Positions 17,743-25,952 of a stretch of 60,655 nucleotides of DNA are shown piece after piece (position 1 is the stretch's first letter; the number at the start of each line of letters is the position of its first letter). The notes beneath the pieces were generated by a model. It was not told the origin of the DNA. It searched no databases and saw only the letters and a program-made list of their open reading frames with translations. The stretch covers positions 1 through 60,655 of the forward strand of contig NZ_UTBG01000023.1 of assembly GCF_900580675.1 (NCBI RefSeq), given 5' to 3'. Origin of the DNA: Pseudomonas viridiflava. Lineage in GTDB: Bacteria > Pseudomonadota > Gammaproteobacteria > Pseudomonadales > Pseudomonadaceae. A program made the translations under genes and the position numbers.

Positions 17743-17754
17743 TCGTACGATCAA
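17739..17754 (+). terminator. Possible terminator palindrome after the BASS gene
   Basis: TTGATCGTACGATCAA is a perfect 16-bp palindrome overlapping the BASS stop codon and is followed by TTTT. The stem is short and AT-rich, so termination would be weak. Confidence 0.4.
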
Positions 17755-17776
17755 TTTTCGGCACTCTACCGAGCTT

Positions 17777-17829
17777 CGCGGGGACGACCCCGCGACGCTG
17801 ACGAGGCGCACACTCCGGGGACGACCCCG
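17777..17829 (+). promoter_or_regulatory. Guanidine-II (mini-ykkC) riboswitch
   Basis: Two hairpins carry the ACGA loop that defines this class: CGCGGGG-ACGA-CCCCGCG at 17777-17794 and CGGGG-ACGA-CCCCG at 17816-17829. They lie about 20 bases before the start of sugE, next to its ribosome site (GCGAGG). In known cases guanidinium docks the two loops together and frees the ribosome site. The gene behind it is a guanidinium exporter, which fits exactly. Confidence 0.93.
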
Positions 17830-17849
17830 CCTATAGAAGCGAGGTCATC

Positions 17850-18164
17850 ATGTCCTGGATCATTCTGTTTTTTGCCGGGTTGTTTGAAGTCGGCTGGGCC
17901 GTTGGCTTGAAGTACACCGACGGTTTCAGCAAGCCACTGCCCACCGCCCTGACCATTGCCGCCATGGCCATCAGCCTCGGCCTGCTGGGCCTGGCCATGA
18001 AGGAACTGCCGCTGGGCACCGCCTATGCCATCTGGACCGGCGTGGGTGCCGTGGGCACGGTAATCGCCGGGATTATCCTGTTTGGGGAATCCATGGCGCT
18101 GTTCCGGTTGGCGAGTGTGGCGTTGATTATCTGCGGTCTTATTGGGCTTAAGATCAGCGCTTAG
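17850..18164 (+). CDS. sugE: SMR-family guanidinium exporter SugE/Gdx
   Basis: The 104-residue protein has four transmembrane helices. It carries the SMR acidic residue in helix 1 ([16 protein letters not shown], Glu at about 13) and the Gdx-type sequence [17 protein letters not shown]. Small-multidrug-resistance proteins of this subtype export guanidinium in exchange for protons as antiparallel dimers. The guanidine-II riboswitch directly upstream confirms the physiological role over a broad drug-export one. ATG 17850 follows GAGGTCATC. Confidence 0.95.
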   Translation: MSWIILFFAGLFEVGWAVGLKYTDGFSKPLPTALTIAAMAISLGLLGLAMKELPLGTAYAIWTGVGAVGTVIAGIILFGESMALFRLASVALIICGLIGLKISA

Positions 18165-18181
18165 GCCACCACCGCCTCCGG

Positions 18182-18240
18182 GAGCAAGCCCCCTCCCACA
18201 GTGGATGCATTCCAACTGTGGGAGCTGGCTTGCCTGCGAT
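18182..18240. repeat. Composite REP pair (two REP types)
   Basis: GAGCAAGCCCCCTCCCACA at 18182-18200 is the reverse complement of the GTGGGAGGGGGCTTGC REP type. The copy at 18217-18240 is the GTGGGAGCTGGCTTGCCTGC type. A doublet with unlike halves differs from the other three in this window. Confidence 0.75.
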
Positions 18241-18264
18241 GAGGCCCGAACGGCCAGCAAGCAA

Positions 18265-20139
18265 CTACCTGACACTCCCCCGCAACACAGCCACCTGCTC
18301 CTGCAACTGCGCAGGCGTCGCCGCCTCGACGGTCACCGGCTCACCCGCCACCAGTACCACCCGCGACCAGATCCGATGAAACAAACCCTTGCTCGGATCG
18401 CGACTGAAAAAGCTCCCCCACAACCCCTGCAACGCCATCGGGATCACCGGTACCGGCGTCTCCTCCAGAATGCGCGTCACCCCGCCGCGAAACTCATTCA
18501 TCTCACCGTCAGCCGTCAATTTGCCTTCCGGAAAGATGCACACCAACTCCCCTTCCTTCAGGTAATGGGCAATTCGCGTGAAGGCCTTTTCGTAGATCTG
18601 AATATCTTCGTTACGCCCGGCAATCGGAATCGCCCCGGCGGTACGGAAGATAAAATTCAGCACCGGCAAACGGTAGATTTTGTAGTACATCACAAAGCGA
18701 ATCGGCCGACGCACCGCGCCGCCAATCAACAGCGCATCGACAAACGACACGTGGTTGCACACCAAGAGCGCCGCGCCCTCGTCCGGGATCAGCGCCAGGT
18801 TGCGATGCTCCACGCGGTACATGGAATGGCTGAGCAGCCAGATCATGAAACGCATGGTGAACTCGGGGACGATCTTGAAGATATAGGTGTTGACCGCGAT
18901 GTTGAGCAACGACACCACCAGGAACAACTCGGGAATCGACAGCTTGGCCACGCTCAGCAGCAGGATCGACACGATGGCCGAGACCACCATGAACAGCGCG
19001 TTGAGGATGTTATTGGCCGCGATCACCCGCGCGCGCTCGTTCTCGGCAGTACGCGACTGGATCAGCGCGTACAGCGGCACGATATAGAAGCCGCCAAACA
19101 CGCCCAGCCCGAGGATATCGAACAACACCCACCAGGCCTGGCCGTAACCGAGCACGGCCAGCCAATCGTTGGCCTGCACGTTCTGCGGGAAGCCACCCGA
19201 GTGCCACCAGAGCAACAGGCCAAACACGGTCAGGCCAAACGAGCCAAAGGGCACCAGGCCGATTTCCACCTTACGGCCCGAGAGTTTTTCGCAGAGCATC
19301 GAACCGAGGGCGATACCCACCGAGAACACCGTGAGGATCAGCGTCACCACGGTTTCGTCACCGTACAACCACTCCTTGGCGTAGGCCGGGATCTGCGTGA
19401 GGTAGATCGCGCCGACAAACCAGAACCACGAGTTGCCCACGATGGAACGCGACACCGCCGGGGTTTGCCCCAGGCCCAGGCGCAAGGTGGCCCAGGATTC
19501 ACTGAAGATGTTCCAGTTCAAGCGCAACTGCGGAGTCGACGCCGCCGCGCGCGGAATACTGCGGCTGGCCAGGTAGCCCACGACCGCCACGCCCACAATG
19601 GCTACCGACACAATCGGCGCGTAGTGGGTGGACGACATCATGATCCCGGCGCCAATCGTGCCGGCCAGGATCGCCAGAAACGTGCCCATTTCCACCAGAC
19701 CGTTGCCACCCACCAGCTCATCGTCGTGCAAGGCTTGGGGCATGATCGAGTACTTCACCGGACCGAACAGCGCCGAGTGCGTGCCCATGGCAAACAGCGC
19801 CAGCAGCATCAGCTCCAGGTGATTGAACAGAAAGCCCGTGGCGCCCACCGCCATGATCACGATCTCGCCGACCTTGATCGCGCGGATCAACGCGTCCTTG
19901 TTGAATTTCTCGCCAAACTGCCCGGCCAGCGCCGAGAACAGAAAGAACGGCAGGATGAACAACAACGCACACAGGTTGACCCAGATGGCGCGGTCACCGT
20001 CGATGCTGAGCTTGTAGAGAATCGCCAGGATCAGCGACTGCTTGAAGATGTTGTCGTTAAAGGCGCCCAGCAACTGGGTGACGAAAAACGGCAGGAAGCG
20101 CCGCGTTCGCAACAAGGTGAATTGTGAGGGGTGGCTCAT
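18265..20139 (-). CDS. LplT-like MFS domain fused to PlsC-like acyltransferase
   Basis: The 624-residue protein joins two parts. Residues about 1-400 are a twelve-helix MFS carrier beginning FLPFFVTQLLGAFNDNIFKQ, as in lysophospholipid flippase LplT. Residues about 430-624 are a lysophosphatidate acyltransferase with NHVSFVD (HX4D catalytic box) and FPEGK. This would take in a lysophospholipid and re-acylate it in one polypeptide. The acyl-ACP synthetase domain of enteric Aas is absent, so an acyl-CoA or acyl-ACP donor must come from elsewhere. AGGAA lies nine bases before the start. Confidence 0.88.
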   Translation of the reverse strand: MSHPSQFTLLRTRRFLPFFVTQLLGAFNDNIFKQSLILAILYKLSIDGDRAIWVNLCALLFILPFFLFSALAGQFGEKFNKDALIRAIKVGEIVIMAVGATGFLFNHLELMLLALFAMGTHSALFGPVKYSIMPQALHDDELVGGNGLVEMGTFLAILAGTIGAGIMMSSTHYAPIVSVAIVGVAVVGYLASRSIPRAAASTPQLRLNWNIFSESWATLRLGLGQTPAVSRSIVGNSWFWFVGAIYLTQIPAYAKEWLYGDETVVTLILTVFSVGIALGSMLCEKLSGRKVEIGLVPFGSFGLTVFGLLLWWHSGGFPQNVQANDWLAVLGYGQAWWVLFDILGLGVFGGFYIVPLYALIQSRTAENERARVIAANNILNALFMVVSAIVSILLLSVAKLSIPELFLVVSLLNIAVNTYIFKIVPEFTMRFMIWLLSHSMYRVEHRNLALIPDEGAALLVCNHVSFVDALLIGGAVRRPIRFVMYYKIYRLPVLNFIFRTAGAIPIAGRNEDIQIYEKAFTRIAHYLKEGELVCIFPEGKLTADGEMNEFRGGVTRILEETPVPVIPMALQGLWGSFFSRDPSKGLFHRIWSRVVLVAGEPVTVEAATPAQLQEQVAVLRGSVR

Positions 20140-20153
20140 CGTCCGTGTTCCTG

Positions 20154-20187
20154 CGTGGCCTGAAGGCTTGTTATTTATCAGGCCACG
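20154..20187. other. Ten-bp inverted repeat between the TDT and LplT-PlsC genes
   Basis: CGTGGCCTGA and TCAGGCCACG form a hairpin with a 14-base loop in the 65-bp gap between two genes on the same strand. No T-run follows on the minus strand, so it may be a processing or attenuation element rather than a terminator. Confidence 0.4.
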
Positions 20188-20204
20188 ACTTTACCTAATC
20201 CCGC

Positions 20205-21353
20205 TTACTTATTCGCTAGTCCTGCAATGCAAGGCGAAACAAAAAGCTCGCCTTTATAGGCGCCCTGCACAGTGCGCTTGGCCACGATCCACCACATCAG
20301 CGCCAGCGCCACCACCAGCGCGCTGCCGAACACGCTGAAAAAGCCCAAATGCAGCAGGCTCGCCAGCTTCAATGTCGCTAACGCATAAACCCCCAACGGA
20401 AACGTGAAGCCCCACCAGCCAAGGTTGAACGGGATACCGGCGCGCAGGTAACGCAGGGTGATCAACACCGCGATCAGCATCCACCAAAGACCGAAGCCCC
20501 ACAGGGTGATGCCCGCGATCAGGCCCAGGCCGTTGGCCATCTCACCGACACCCGGCAAGCCATTAGCCGCAAAGATCGCCGGCGCATCACCGCCCAGCAG
20601 CAACATGCCCAGGGCCCCGGTGCCGATAGGCCCCAGCGCCAGCCAACTCGAGGCGGCCATATTGGCGGGGGGCAATTTGTGCAGGGCCATGCGCAGCATC
20701 AGGATGGTCAGGATGCTGAACGCCACCGGCAACGAAAACGCCCATAGCACGTAGCTGGTCACCAGCATTACCCACTGCGAATGGGCGTCAGCCAAGTGCG
20801 GCGCCAGCAGGCCCCCACTGGCCGCCGCCACTTCAGCGGCGACCACCGGCAGCAGCCAGACGGCGGTCATCTGGTCGATGCTGTGTTCCTGGCGGGTGAA
20901 CATCATGAACGGGATCAGCACGCCACAGGCCAGGGCCATCGCCACGTCCAGCCACCACACGGCCTGCGCCAACGGGATCACTTCACTGCCCCAGCGCGGC
21001 AGGCCGAACAGCAGCAAACCGTTGAGGATTGTCGCCAGGCCCATGGGAATGGTGCCGAAGAACATCGAAACCGTGGAGTGCCCGAAGATGCGCCGCGCCT
21101 CGTGAAAAAACATCACCCAGCGCGCGGCGTACAACATGCTGAACAACACAAACAGCCCAATGGTGAACAGCCACAACCCTTCGGCAATGGCGAGCAACCC
21201 CGGCAGATTAAATGGCAATTGCGCCAGGGCCAGCGCCAGCACGCCGGTGCCCATGGTCGCGGCAAACCAGTTGGGGGTGAACTGGCGGATCACTTCCCGT
21301 GGCCGGGTCAGGTGACTAAAAGGCTTGTAACTGATGGTATTCGAGCAGGTCAT
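20205..21353 (-). CDS. TDT-family (SLAC1/TehA fold) transporter
   Basis: The 382-residue protein has ten membrane segments. It carries TDT-family stretches: FTPNWFAATMGTGVLALAL at the start and NLGWWGFTFPLGVYALAT near the C-terminus, which line the anion path in TehA/SLAC1. Relatives export sulphite (Ssu1), carry C4-dicarboxylates (Mae1) or conduct anions (TehA). The substrate is unresolved. AGAGGA precedes the start. The LplT-PlsC gene follows 65 bp downstream on the same strand and may share the transcript. Confidence 0.82.
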   Translation of the reverse strand: MTCSNTISYKPFSHLTRPREVIRQFTPNWFAATMGTGVLALALAQLPFNLPGLLAIAEGLWLFTIGLFVLFSMLYAARWVMFFHEARRIFGHSTVSMFFGTIPMGLATILNGLLLFGLPRWGSEVIPLAQAVWWLDVAMALACGVLIPFMMFTRQEHSIDQMTAVWLLPVVAAEVAAASGGLLAPHLADAHSQWVMLVTSYVLWAFSLPVAFSILTILMLRMALHKLPPANMAASSWLALGPIGTGALGMLLLGGDAPAIFAANGLPGVGEMANGLGLIAGITLWGFGLWWMLIAVLITLRYLRAGIPFNLGWWGFTFPLGVYALATLKLASLLHLGFFSVFGSALVVALALMWWIVAKRTVQGAYKGELFVSPCIAGLANK

Positions 21354-21430
21354 GACGGTAATCCTCTTCCTCGCATGAGGTTGAGACCATGGTAGAACCT
21401 GATCGAATATCTATATAACGGGTAATATCT

Positions 21431-22630
21431 CTAACTGTTATCTGTTTTGCCAATATAGGCCTGACGCCGTTCCTGCCACATCAACGCGGCCAGGGCCCCC
21501 ACGGCCAACAGGATCAGTACCGCGCCATAGCCGTCGGTGGTGGGGATCAGGCCAAAGCTGCGAATCAGGTTGCCCGCCAGCAAGGAAGGCAGGCAGAACG
21601 CCAGGTAGCTCAGCACATAGAACGCCGACATCAAGCCCGCCCGCTCATGGGGCAAGGCCAGCGGCACCACGCTGCGCAACGCACCGAGAAAACCTGCGCC
21701 AAAGCCGCTGCCGGCAATCAGCGTAGCGATGAAAAACAGTGACAGGCTGGCGCTGTGCACGGCGGTCAGGATCAGCGCCACACCGATCGCCAGCAACCCG
21801 GCACCGAGGCGCAGCACCTTGTCGGCCTGGCGATTGCGCAGGGTGAAAATCATCAGCGCGCCGCTCAGGGTCAGTACTGCCACCAACCCGCCACCGATCA
21901 GGTTGGAAGTCGAACCGGTAGCGGCGCGCACCAGCGACGGCGCCAGCGACAGGTAGAACCCACCCATCGCCCACACTGCTATATCCACAGGCAGCGACAA
22001 CCACAAGGCTCGGCGCGCCTGAGGCGGCACATGCAAGGTCGGGCGCAGGGAGGCGAGTGCGCCGGTGATACGGCTGACGCTTTCCGGCAGGCGCCATACG
22101 TACAGGGCCTGCGCCAGCATCAGCCCGAGCAACGCCCAGTAGATCAACTGGGTCGGCAACGGCGCGAACTCCACCAGCAAACTGCTGCCCATCGCCCCAC
22201 ATGCCATGCCGAGCAACGGCGCCACGCTGTTGACCAGCGGGCCTTGCTGGCGGTCGGTGTCGAGCAAGGCGGCGCCCAACACGGCAGTGGCCATGCCGGT
22301 GGCAAACCCTTGCACGGTGCGCGCGGCAATCAGCCAGGCCACGCTGTCTGCATTGATAAACAGCAACATCGCCAGCATCTCCAGGATCAGCGCGGCGAAA
22401 ATCACCGGCTTGCGCCCGAGGTAGTCCGACAGTGAGCCTACGGTCAGCAGCGCCGCCAGCAGGCTCAGGGCGTACACGCCAAAGATCAGCGTGAGCATGC
22501 CCGCCGAAAAATGCAGGCCTTCCTGATACAGGTGATACAACGGCGTCGGCGCGCTGGAGGCCGCGAGAAACGTCAGCAAGGTAACCGCGAGGAACACCAG
22601 GCTGGAACGATGAGAGATAAGGCTGGACAT
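21431..22630 (-). CDS. MFS transporter, drug-efflux type
   Basis: The 399-residue protein has twelve membrane helices and the MFS loop motif SLSDYLGRKPVIF between helices 2 and 3. The N-terminal pattern (FLAASSAPTPLYHLYQEGLHFS) is common in efflux carriers linked to TetR genes. A TetR-family gene is divergent 90 bp away with a long palindrome between, so it is probably repressed by that protein. The exported compound is unknown. GGAG precedes the ATG. Confidence 0.87.
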   Translation of the reverse strand: MSSLISHRSSLVFLAVTLLTFLAASSAPTPLYHLYQEGLHFSAGMLTLIFGVYALSLLAALLTVGSLSDYLGRKPVIFAALILEMLAMLLFINADSVAWLIAARTVQGFATGMATAVLGAALLDTDRQQGPLVNSVAPLLGMACGAMGSSLLVEFAPLPTQLIYWALLGLMLAQALYVWRLPESVSRITGALASLRPTLHVPPQARRALWLSLPVDIAVWAMGGFYLSLAPSLVRAATGSTSNLIGGGLVAVLTLSGALMIFTLRNRQADKVLRLGAGLLAIGVALILTAVHSASLSLFFIATLIAGSGFGAGFLGALRSVVPLALPHERAGLMSAFYVLSYLAFCLPSLLAGNLIRSFGLIPTTDGYGAVLILLAVGALAALMWQERRQAYIGKTDNS

Positions 22631-22632
22631 GG

Positions 22633-22673
22633 CACGCTCCGCTAAAGCTAATATTTTGCTTTTGCGGAGTGTG
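22633..22673. promoter_or_regulatory. 41-bp imperfect palindrome, likely TetR operator
   Basis: The outer arms CACGCTCCGC and GCGGAGTGTG pair with one mismatch, and the inner AAAGC/GCTTT elements continue the symmetry to an AT-rich centre. It covers the MFS ribosome-binding region and lies upstream of the TetR gene, so one site could control both directions. Confidence 0.65.
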
Positions 22674-22720
22674 CGACCCGCCGGCGCTTAAAGCAAATTC
22701 TTTGTGTTAAGGTTTTACGC

Positions 22721-23260
22721 ATGGCGATAAAAGAAGGGCTCCGCCCGGGGGGCCGTAGTGCCCGGGTACAAGAATCGGTGCATTCGGCCGTGCGTGAACT
22801 GCTGGAAGCCCACGAGCGTTCCAATGTCACCGTGCCGATGATCGCCGCGCGCGCAGGCGTTACGCCCTCGACCATCTACCGGCGCTGGGGTGATCTGTCG
22901 GTACTGCTCGCGGACGTCGCTCTGGCGCGCATGCGCCCCGACAGCGAGCCCGCCAACACCGGCAGCCTGCGCGGCGACCTGCAGGCCTGGGCCGAGCAAT
23001 ATCTGGACGAAATGAGTTCAGAGCCGGGCCGCAACATGATGCGCGACCTGCAATGCAGCGTGACCCCGGGCTACTGCGTGAGCATCCTCAGCGGGCAGTT
23101 CCAGGCGATTGTTGACCGTTACCCGGACAGCTCGCCGCCCAGCGTGGACCACTTGATCAACCTGCTGGCGGCGCCGACGGTGTTTCGTATTCTGTTTTCG
23201 AATGCGCCGCTGACAGTACAAGAACTGCACGCTCTGATCGAGCTGGCGCTGCAAGGCTAA
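22721..23260 (+). CDS. TetR-family transcriptional repressor
   Basis: The 179-residue protein has an N-terminal helix-turn-helix (VTVPMIAARAGVTPSTIYRR, about residues 36-55) and a helical ligand-binding C-terminus of the TetR_C_16 type. It is divergent from an MFS exporter gene. The long palindrome in the gap is its probable operator and the exporter its probable target. AAGG lies nine bases before the ATG. An REP doublet and a terminator follow the gene. Confidence 0.88.
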   Translation: MAIKEGLRPGGRSARVQESVHSAVRELLEAHERSNVTVPMIAARAGVTPSTIYRRWGDLSVLLADVALARMRPDSEPANTGSLRGDLQAWAEQYLDEMSSEPGRNMMRDLQCSVTPGYCVSILSGQFQAIVDRYPDSSPPSVDHLINLLAAPTVFRILFSNAPLTVQELHALIELALQG

Positions 23261-23279
23261 AGACTTACATCAATCAACA

Positions 23280-23368
23280 TGTGGGAGCTGGCTTGCCTGC
23301 GATAGCGATGGTTCAGTCAGCAATTCTTTAACTGAAAGACCGTCATCGCAGGCAAGCCAGCTCCCACA
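23280..23368. repeat. REPIN 2
   Basis: The same 24-mer REP occurs at 23280-23303 and inverted at 23345-23368, with a different 41-base middle from REPIN 1. It lies just after the TetR gene. Confidence 0.9.
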
Positions 23369-23389
23369 TTTGTCCGATGTGCATTCAAT

Positions 23390-23420
23390 AAAAAACGGCC
23401 TCATCAAGAGGCCGTTTTTT
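23390..23420. terminator. Bidirectional terminator between TetR and the ABC operon
   Basis: CGGCCTC/GAGGCCG with AAAAAA and TTTTTT flanks makes a strong stem-loop that works in both directions between convergent genes. Confidence 0.92.
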
Positions 23421-23435
23421 ATTGCTCGTTACCGA

Positions 23436-24215
23436 TTACGTACGCATCCCACGCCCGCTCACCAGCAACCGCGCGCAACCGATGTACAACACAATCGTCG
23501 CCACGATCATGAAGGTGATCGCCACGCTGATCTTGATATCCGACACGCCGAGGATGCCGTAGCGGAAAGCGTTGACCATGTGCAGCACCGGGTTGGCCAG
23601 CGACACGGTCTGCCAGAACGGCGGCAGCAAGGTGATGGAGTAAAACACCCCGCCCAGGTAGGTCAGTGGCGTCAGCACGAAAGTCGGGATGATCGAGATG
23701 TCATCGAAGTTGCGCGCAAACACAGCGTTGATAAAGCCCAGCAGCGAGAAGATCGTCGCCGTCAGCACGACCACCAGAATGGTCACGCCCAGGTGGTGCA
23801 CCTGCAGGTGGGTGAAGAACAACGACAGCAGCGTCACGATCACCCCGACCATCAGCCCACGCAGCACACCCCCTGCGGTGTAGCCAATCAGGATGGTGTG
23901 CGGTGACACCGGCGAGACCATCAGTTCTTCGATGGAGCGCTGGAACTTGCTGCCGAAGAAACTCGACACCACGTTGCCGTAAGAGTTGGTGATCACCGAC
24001 ATCATGATCAGGCCCGGCACGATGTATTCCATGTAGGTGAAACCACCCATGTCACCGATCTGGCGGCCGATCAGGTTACCGAAAATCACGAAGTACAGGA
24101 CCATGGTGATCGCCGGCGGCAGCAACGTCTGCGGCCAGATCCGGGTAAAGCGCTTCACTTCGCGATAGACGATGGTTTGCAGCGCGACGAGGTTGGGTTG
24201 CAGTTCGGAACTCAT
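23436..24215 (-). CDS. yadH: ABC-2 type exporter permease (YadH-like)
   Basis: The 259-residue protein has six membrane helices of the ABC-2 permease fold and the conserved YMEYIVPGLIMMSVITNSYG and NPVLHMVNAFRYGILG segments. It forms an exporter with the ATPase encoded upstream, whose last four bases overlap its start (ATGA). YadGH-type pumps occur widely in proteobacteria. The cargo is not known. A terminator follows its stop. Confidence 0.88.
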   Translation of the reverse strand: MSSELQPNLVALQTIVYREVKRFTRIWPQTLLPPAITMVLYFVIFGNLIGRQIGDMGGFTYMEYIVPGLIMMSVITNSYGNVVSSFFGSKFQRSIEELMVSPVSPHTILIGYTAGGVLRGLMVGVIVTLLSLFFTHLQVHHLGVTILVVVLTATIFSLLGFINAVFARNFDDISIIPTFVLTPLTYLGGVFYSITLLPPFWQTVSLANPVLHMVNAFRYGILGVSDIKISVAITFMIVATIVLYIGCARLLVSGRGMRT

Positions 24216-25144
24216 ACCGCCACCTTCGCCAGATTTTTCTCCACCAGGGACACGAACAACTCCTCAAGGCGATTGGTTTTGTTACGCAGGCTCAGCACTT
24301 CAATGTTCTGGGCCGCCAATTGGGTAAACAACGCGGTAATGCCCATGGCTTTGTCCACCTGGACTTCCAGGGTGTGGCTATCCACCAGGCGGCTCGGGTA
24401 GCCGAGCAATTGCGGCGTCACCGTCAGGTTGTTTTTCAGGTCGAGCAGGAAGGTTTCCACATGCAACTGGCCCAGCAGGTTACGCATGCTGGTGTTCTCG
24501 ACGATGGTGCCGTGGTCGATGATGCCGATGTTGCGGCACAGCTGCTCAGCCTCTTCCAGGTAATGGGTGGTGAGGATGATGGTGATGCCCTTCTCGTTCA
24601 GCTCGGTGAGAAAGGTCCACATCGAGCGACGCAGTTCGATGTCCACACCCGCGGTTGGCTCATCGAGGATCAGCAGGCGCGGTTCATGCACCAGCGCGCG
24701 GGCGATCATCAGGCGGCGCTTCATGCCGCCTGACAGCGAACGCGACGGCACATCACGCTTGTCCCACAGGCCGAGCTGGGTCAGGTACTGCTCGGCGCGT
24801 TCCTTGGCGATTTTCGCTGGAATGCCGTAGTAGCCGGCCTGGGTCACGACGATGTCGAAAGTCTTTTCAAACTGATTGAAGTTGAATTCCTGGGGCACCA
24901 CGCCGATGGAGCGCTTGAGCGCCGCCGGGGATTTGTCCAGATCGTGACCAAAGATATTCACCGAGCCGCTGGTCTTGTTGACCAGGGTCGAGAGGATGCC
25001 GATGGTGGTGGATTTGCCGGCACCGTTAGGGCCGAGCAAGGCGAAAAAATCACCTTCGGCAACGTCCAGATCGATACCACTCAGGGCCTGGAAACCGTTG
25101 CCGTAGGTTTTGGTTAGCTGCCGGATGGACAGAGCGGAACTCAT
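24212..25144 (-). CDS. yadG: ABC transporter ATPase (YadG-like)
   Basis: The 310-residue ATPase shows Walker A GPNGAGKST (about 38-46), the signature LSGGMKRR (about 138), and Walker B LLILDEPTAG followed by the H-loop TTHYLEEAEQLC. The C-terminal ~90 residues are the usual DrrA/YadG-type accessory region. It powers the YadH-like permease encoded immediately downstream. The Shine-Dalgarno sequence is weak. Confidence 0.9.
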   Translation of the reverse strand: MSSALSIRQLTKTYGNGFQALSGIDLDVAEGDFFALLGPNGAGKSTTIGILSTLVNKTSGSVNIFGHDLDKSPAALKRSIGVVPQEFNFNQFEKTFDIVVTQAGYYGIPAKIAKERAEQYLTQLGLWDKRDVPSRSLSGGMKRRLMIARALVHEPRLLILDEPTAGVDIELRRSMWTFLTELNEKGITIILTTHYLEEAEQLCRNIGIIDHGTIVENTSMRNLLGQLHVETFLLDLKNNLTVTPQLLGYPSRLVDSHTLEVQVDKAMGITALFTQLAAQNIEVLSLRNKTNRLEELFVSLVEKNLAKVAV

Positions 25145-25278
25145 ATCGGAATACGCACCAAAGAAGGGAATAGAAACAATAGATGAGGGCGCAGCCCACG
25201 TAGTTCAACGGCAGCGCATGACAAACATGGTGCTTGCCCGCGCCGCACAAGTACAGTCGCCCGTATTAATAGTGGGTA

Positions 25279-25896
25279 TTAAGTCAACGCGGTCATCACC
25301 GCCTTGCGGTAGGCCGGGCGTTGCTGGAGGCGCTGGTACCAGGCCTCTAGATGGGGCATTGCAGGCCGTTCGATGGGCATTTCAAACCAGGCGTAGATAA
25401 AGCTGCCCAGGGGAATATCACCCATGCCGATTTCGTTGCCCGACAGGTAAGGCTGCTCGGCCAGGGCTTTGTCCACGGTACCCAAGGCATCGATGCAGGC
25501 CTGGCGCCCGGCATTGATGCTGTCCCAGTTCTGTTTTTCCGCCGGGGTGCGCAAGATGCCCCAGAACACCGCCTTGAAGGGTTCGGCGAGGGTCGAGGTG
25601 GTCCAGTCCATCCACTTTTCGGCATTCGCCCGGGCCTGCAGGTCGCTCGGGTACCAGCTCGACGCCTGCTTGGCGCACAGGTAACGCACGATGGTGTTGG
25701 ACTCCCACAGCACAAAGTCGCCATCTTCGATCATCGGCACCCGGCCATTGGGGTTCAGCGCGCGGTAGTGCGGCGTGTCGACCACACCAAACGCCCCGCC
25801 CGCGTCAATCGCTTCATAGTCGAGGCCGAGTTCCTCGGCGCACCAGAGTGCTTTCCTGACGTTTGATGAGTTTTTACGACCCCAGATCTTCAGCAT
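25279..25896 (-). CDS. Glutathione S-transferase
   Basis: The 205-residue enzyme has a thioredoxin-like N-terminal domain with the active-site start KNSSNVRKALWC (Ser and Cys candidates), the cis-Pro segment NGRVPMIEDGD, and the glutathione contact ESNTIVRYLC. A helical C-terminal domain follows. It conjugates or reduces small electrophiles in the cytoplasm. The pattern resembles the GstB/beta group. AAGG lies before the ATG. It stands alone between the ABC operon and a transglutaminase-like gene. Confidence 0.88.
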   Translation of the reverse strand: MLKIWGRKNSSNVRKALWCAEELGLDYEAIDAGGAFGVVDTPHYRALNPNGRVPMIEDGDFVLWESNTIVRYLCAKQASSWYPSDLQARANAEKWMDWTTSTLAEPFKAVFWGILRTPAEKQNWDSINAGRQACIDALGTVDKALAEQPYLSGNEIGMGDIPLGSFIYAWFEMPIERPAMPHLEAWYQRLQQRPAYRKAVMTALT

Positions 25897-25952
25897 GACC
25901 GCGCCTTATTATTGATGAACATGGCTTGATGAACGCAGCAGCATACGCCGGT

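Noticed and set aside
18142..20127. A 661-codon plus-strand frame antisense to the LplT-PlsC gene
   Set aside because: It is a shadow frame rich in His/Gln/Arg. The minus strand has both enzyme motifs.
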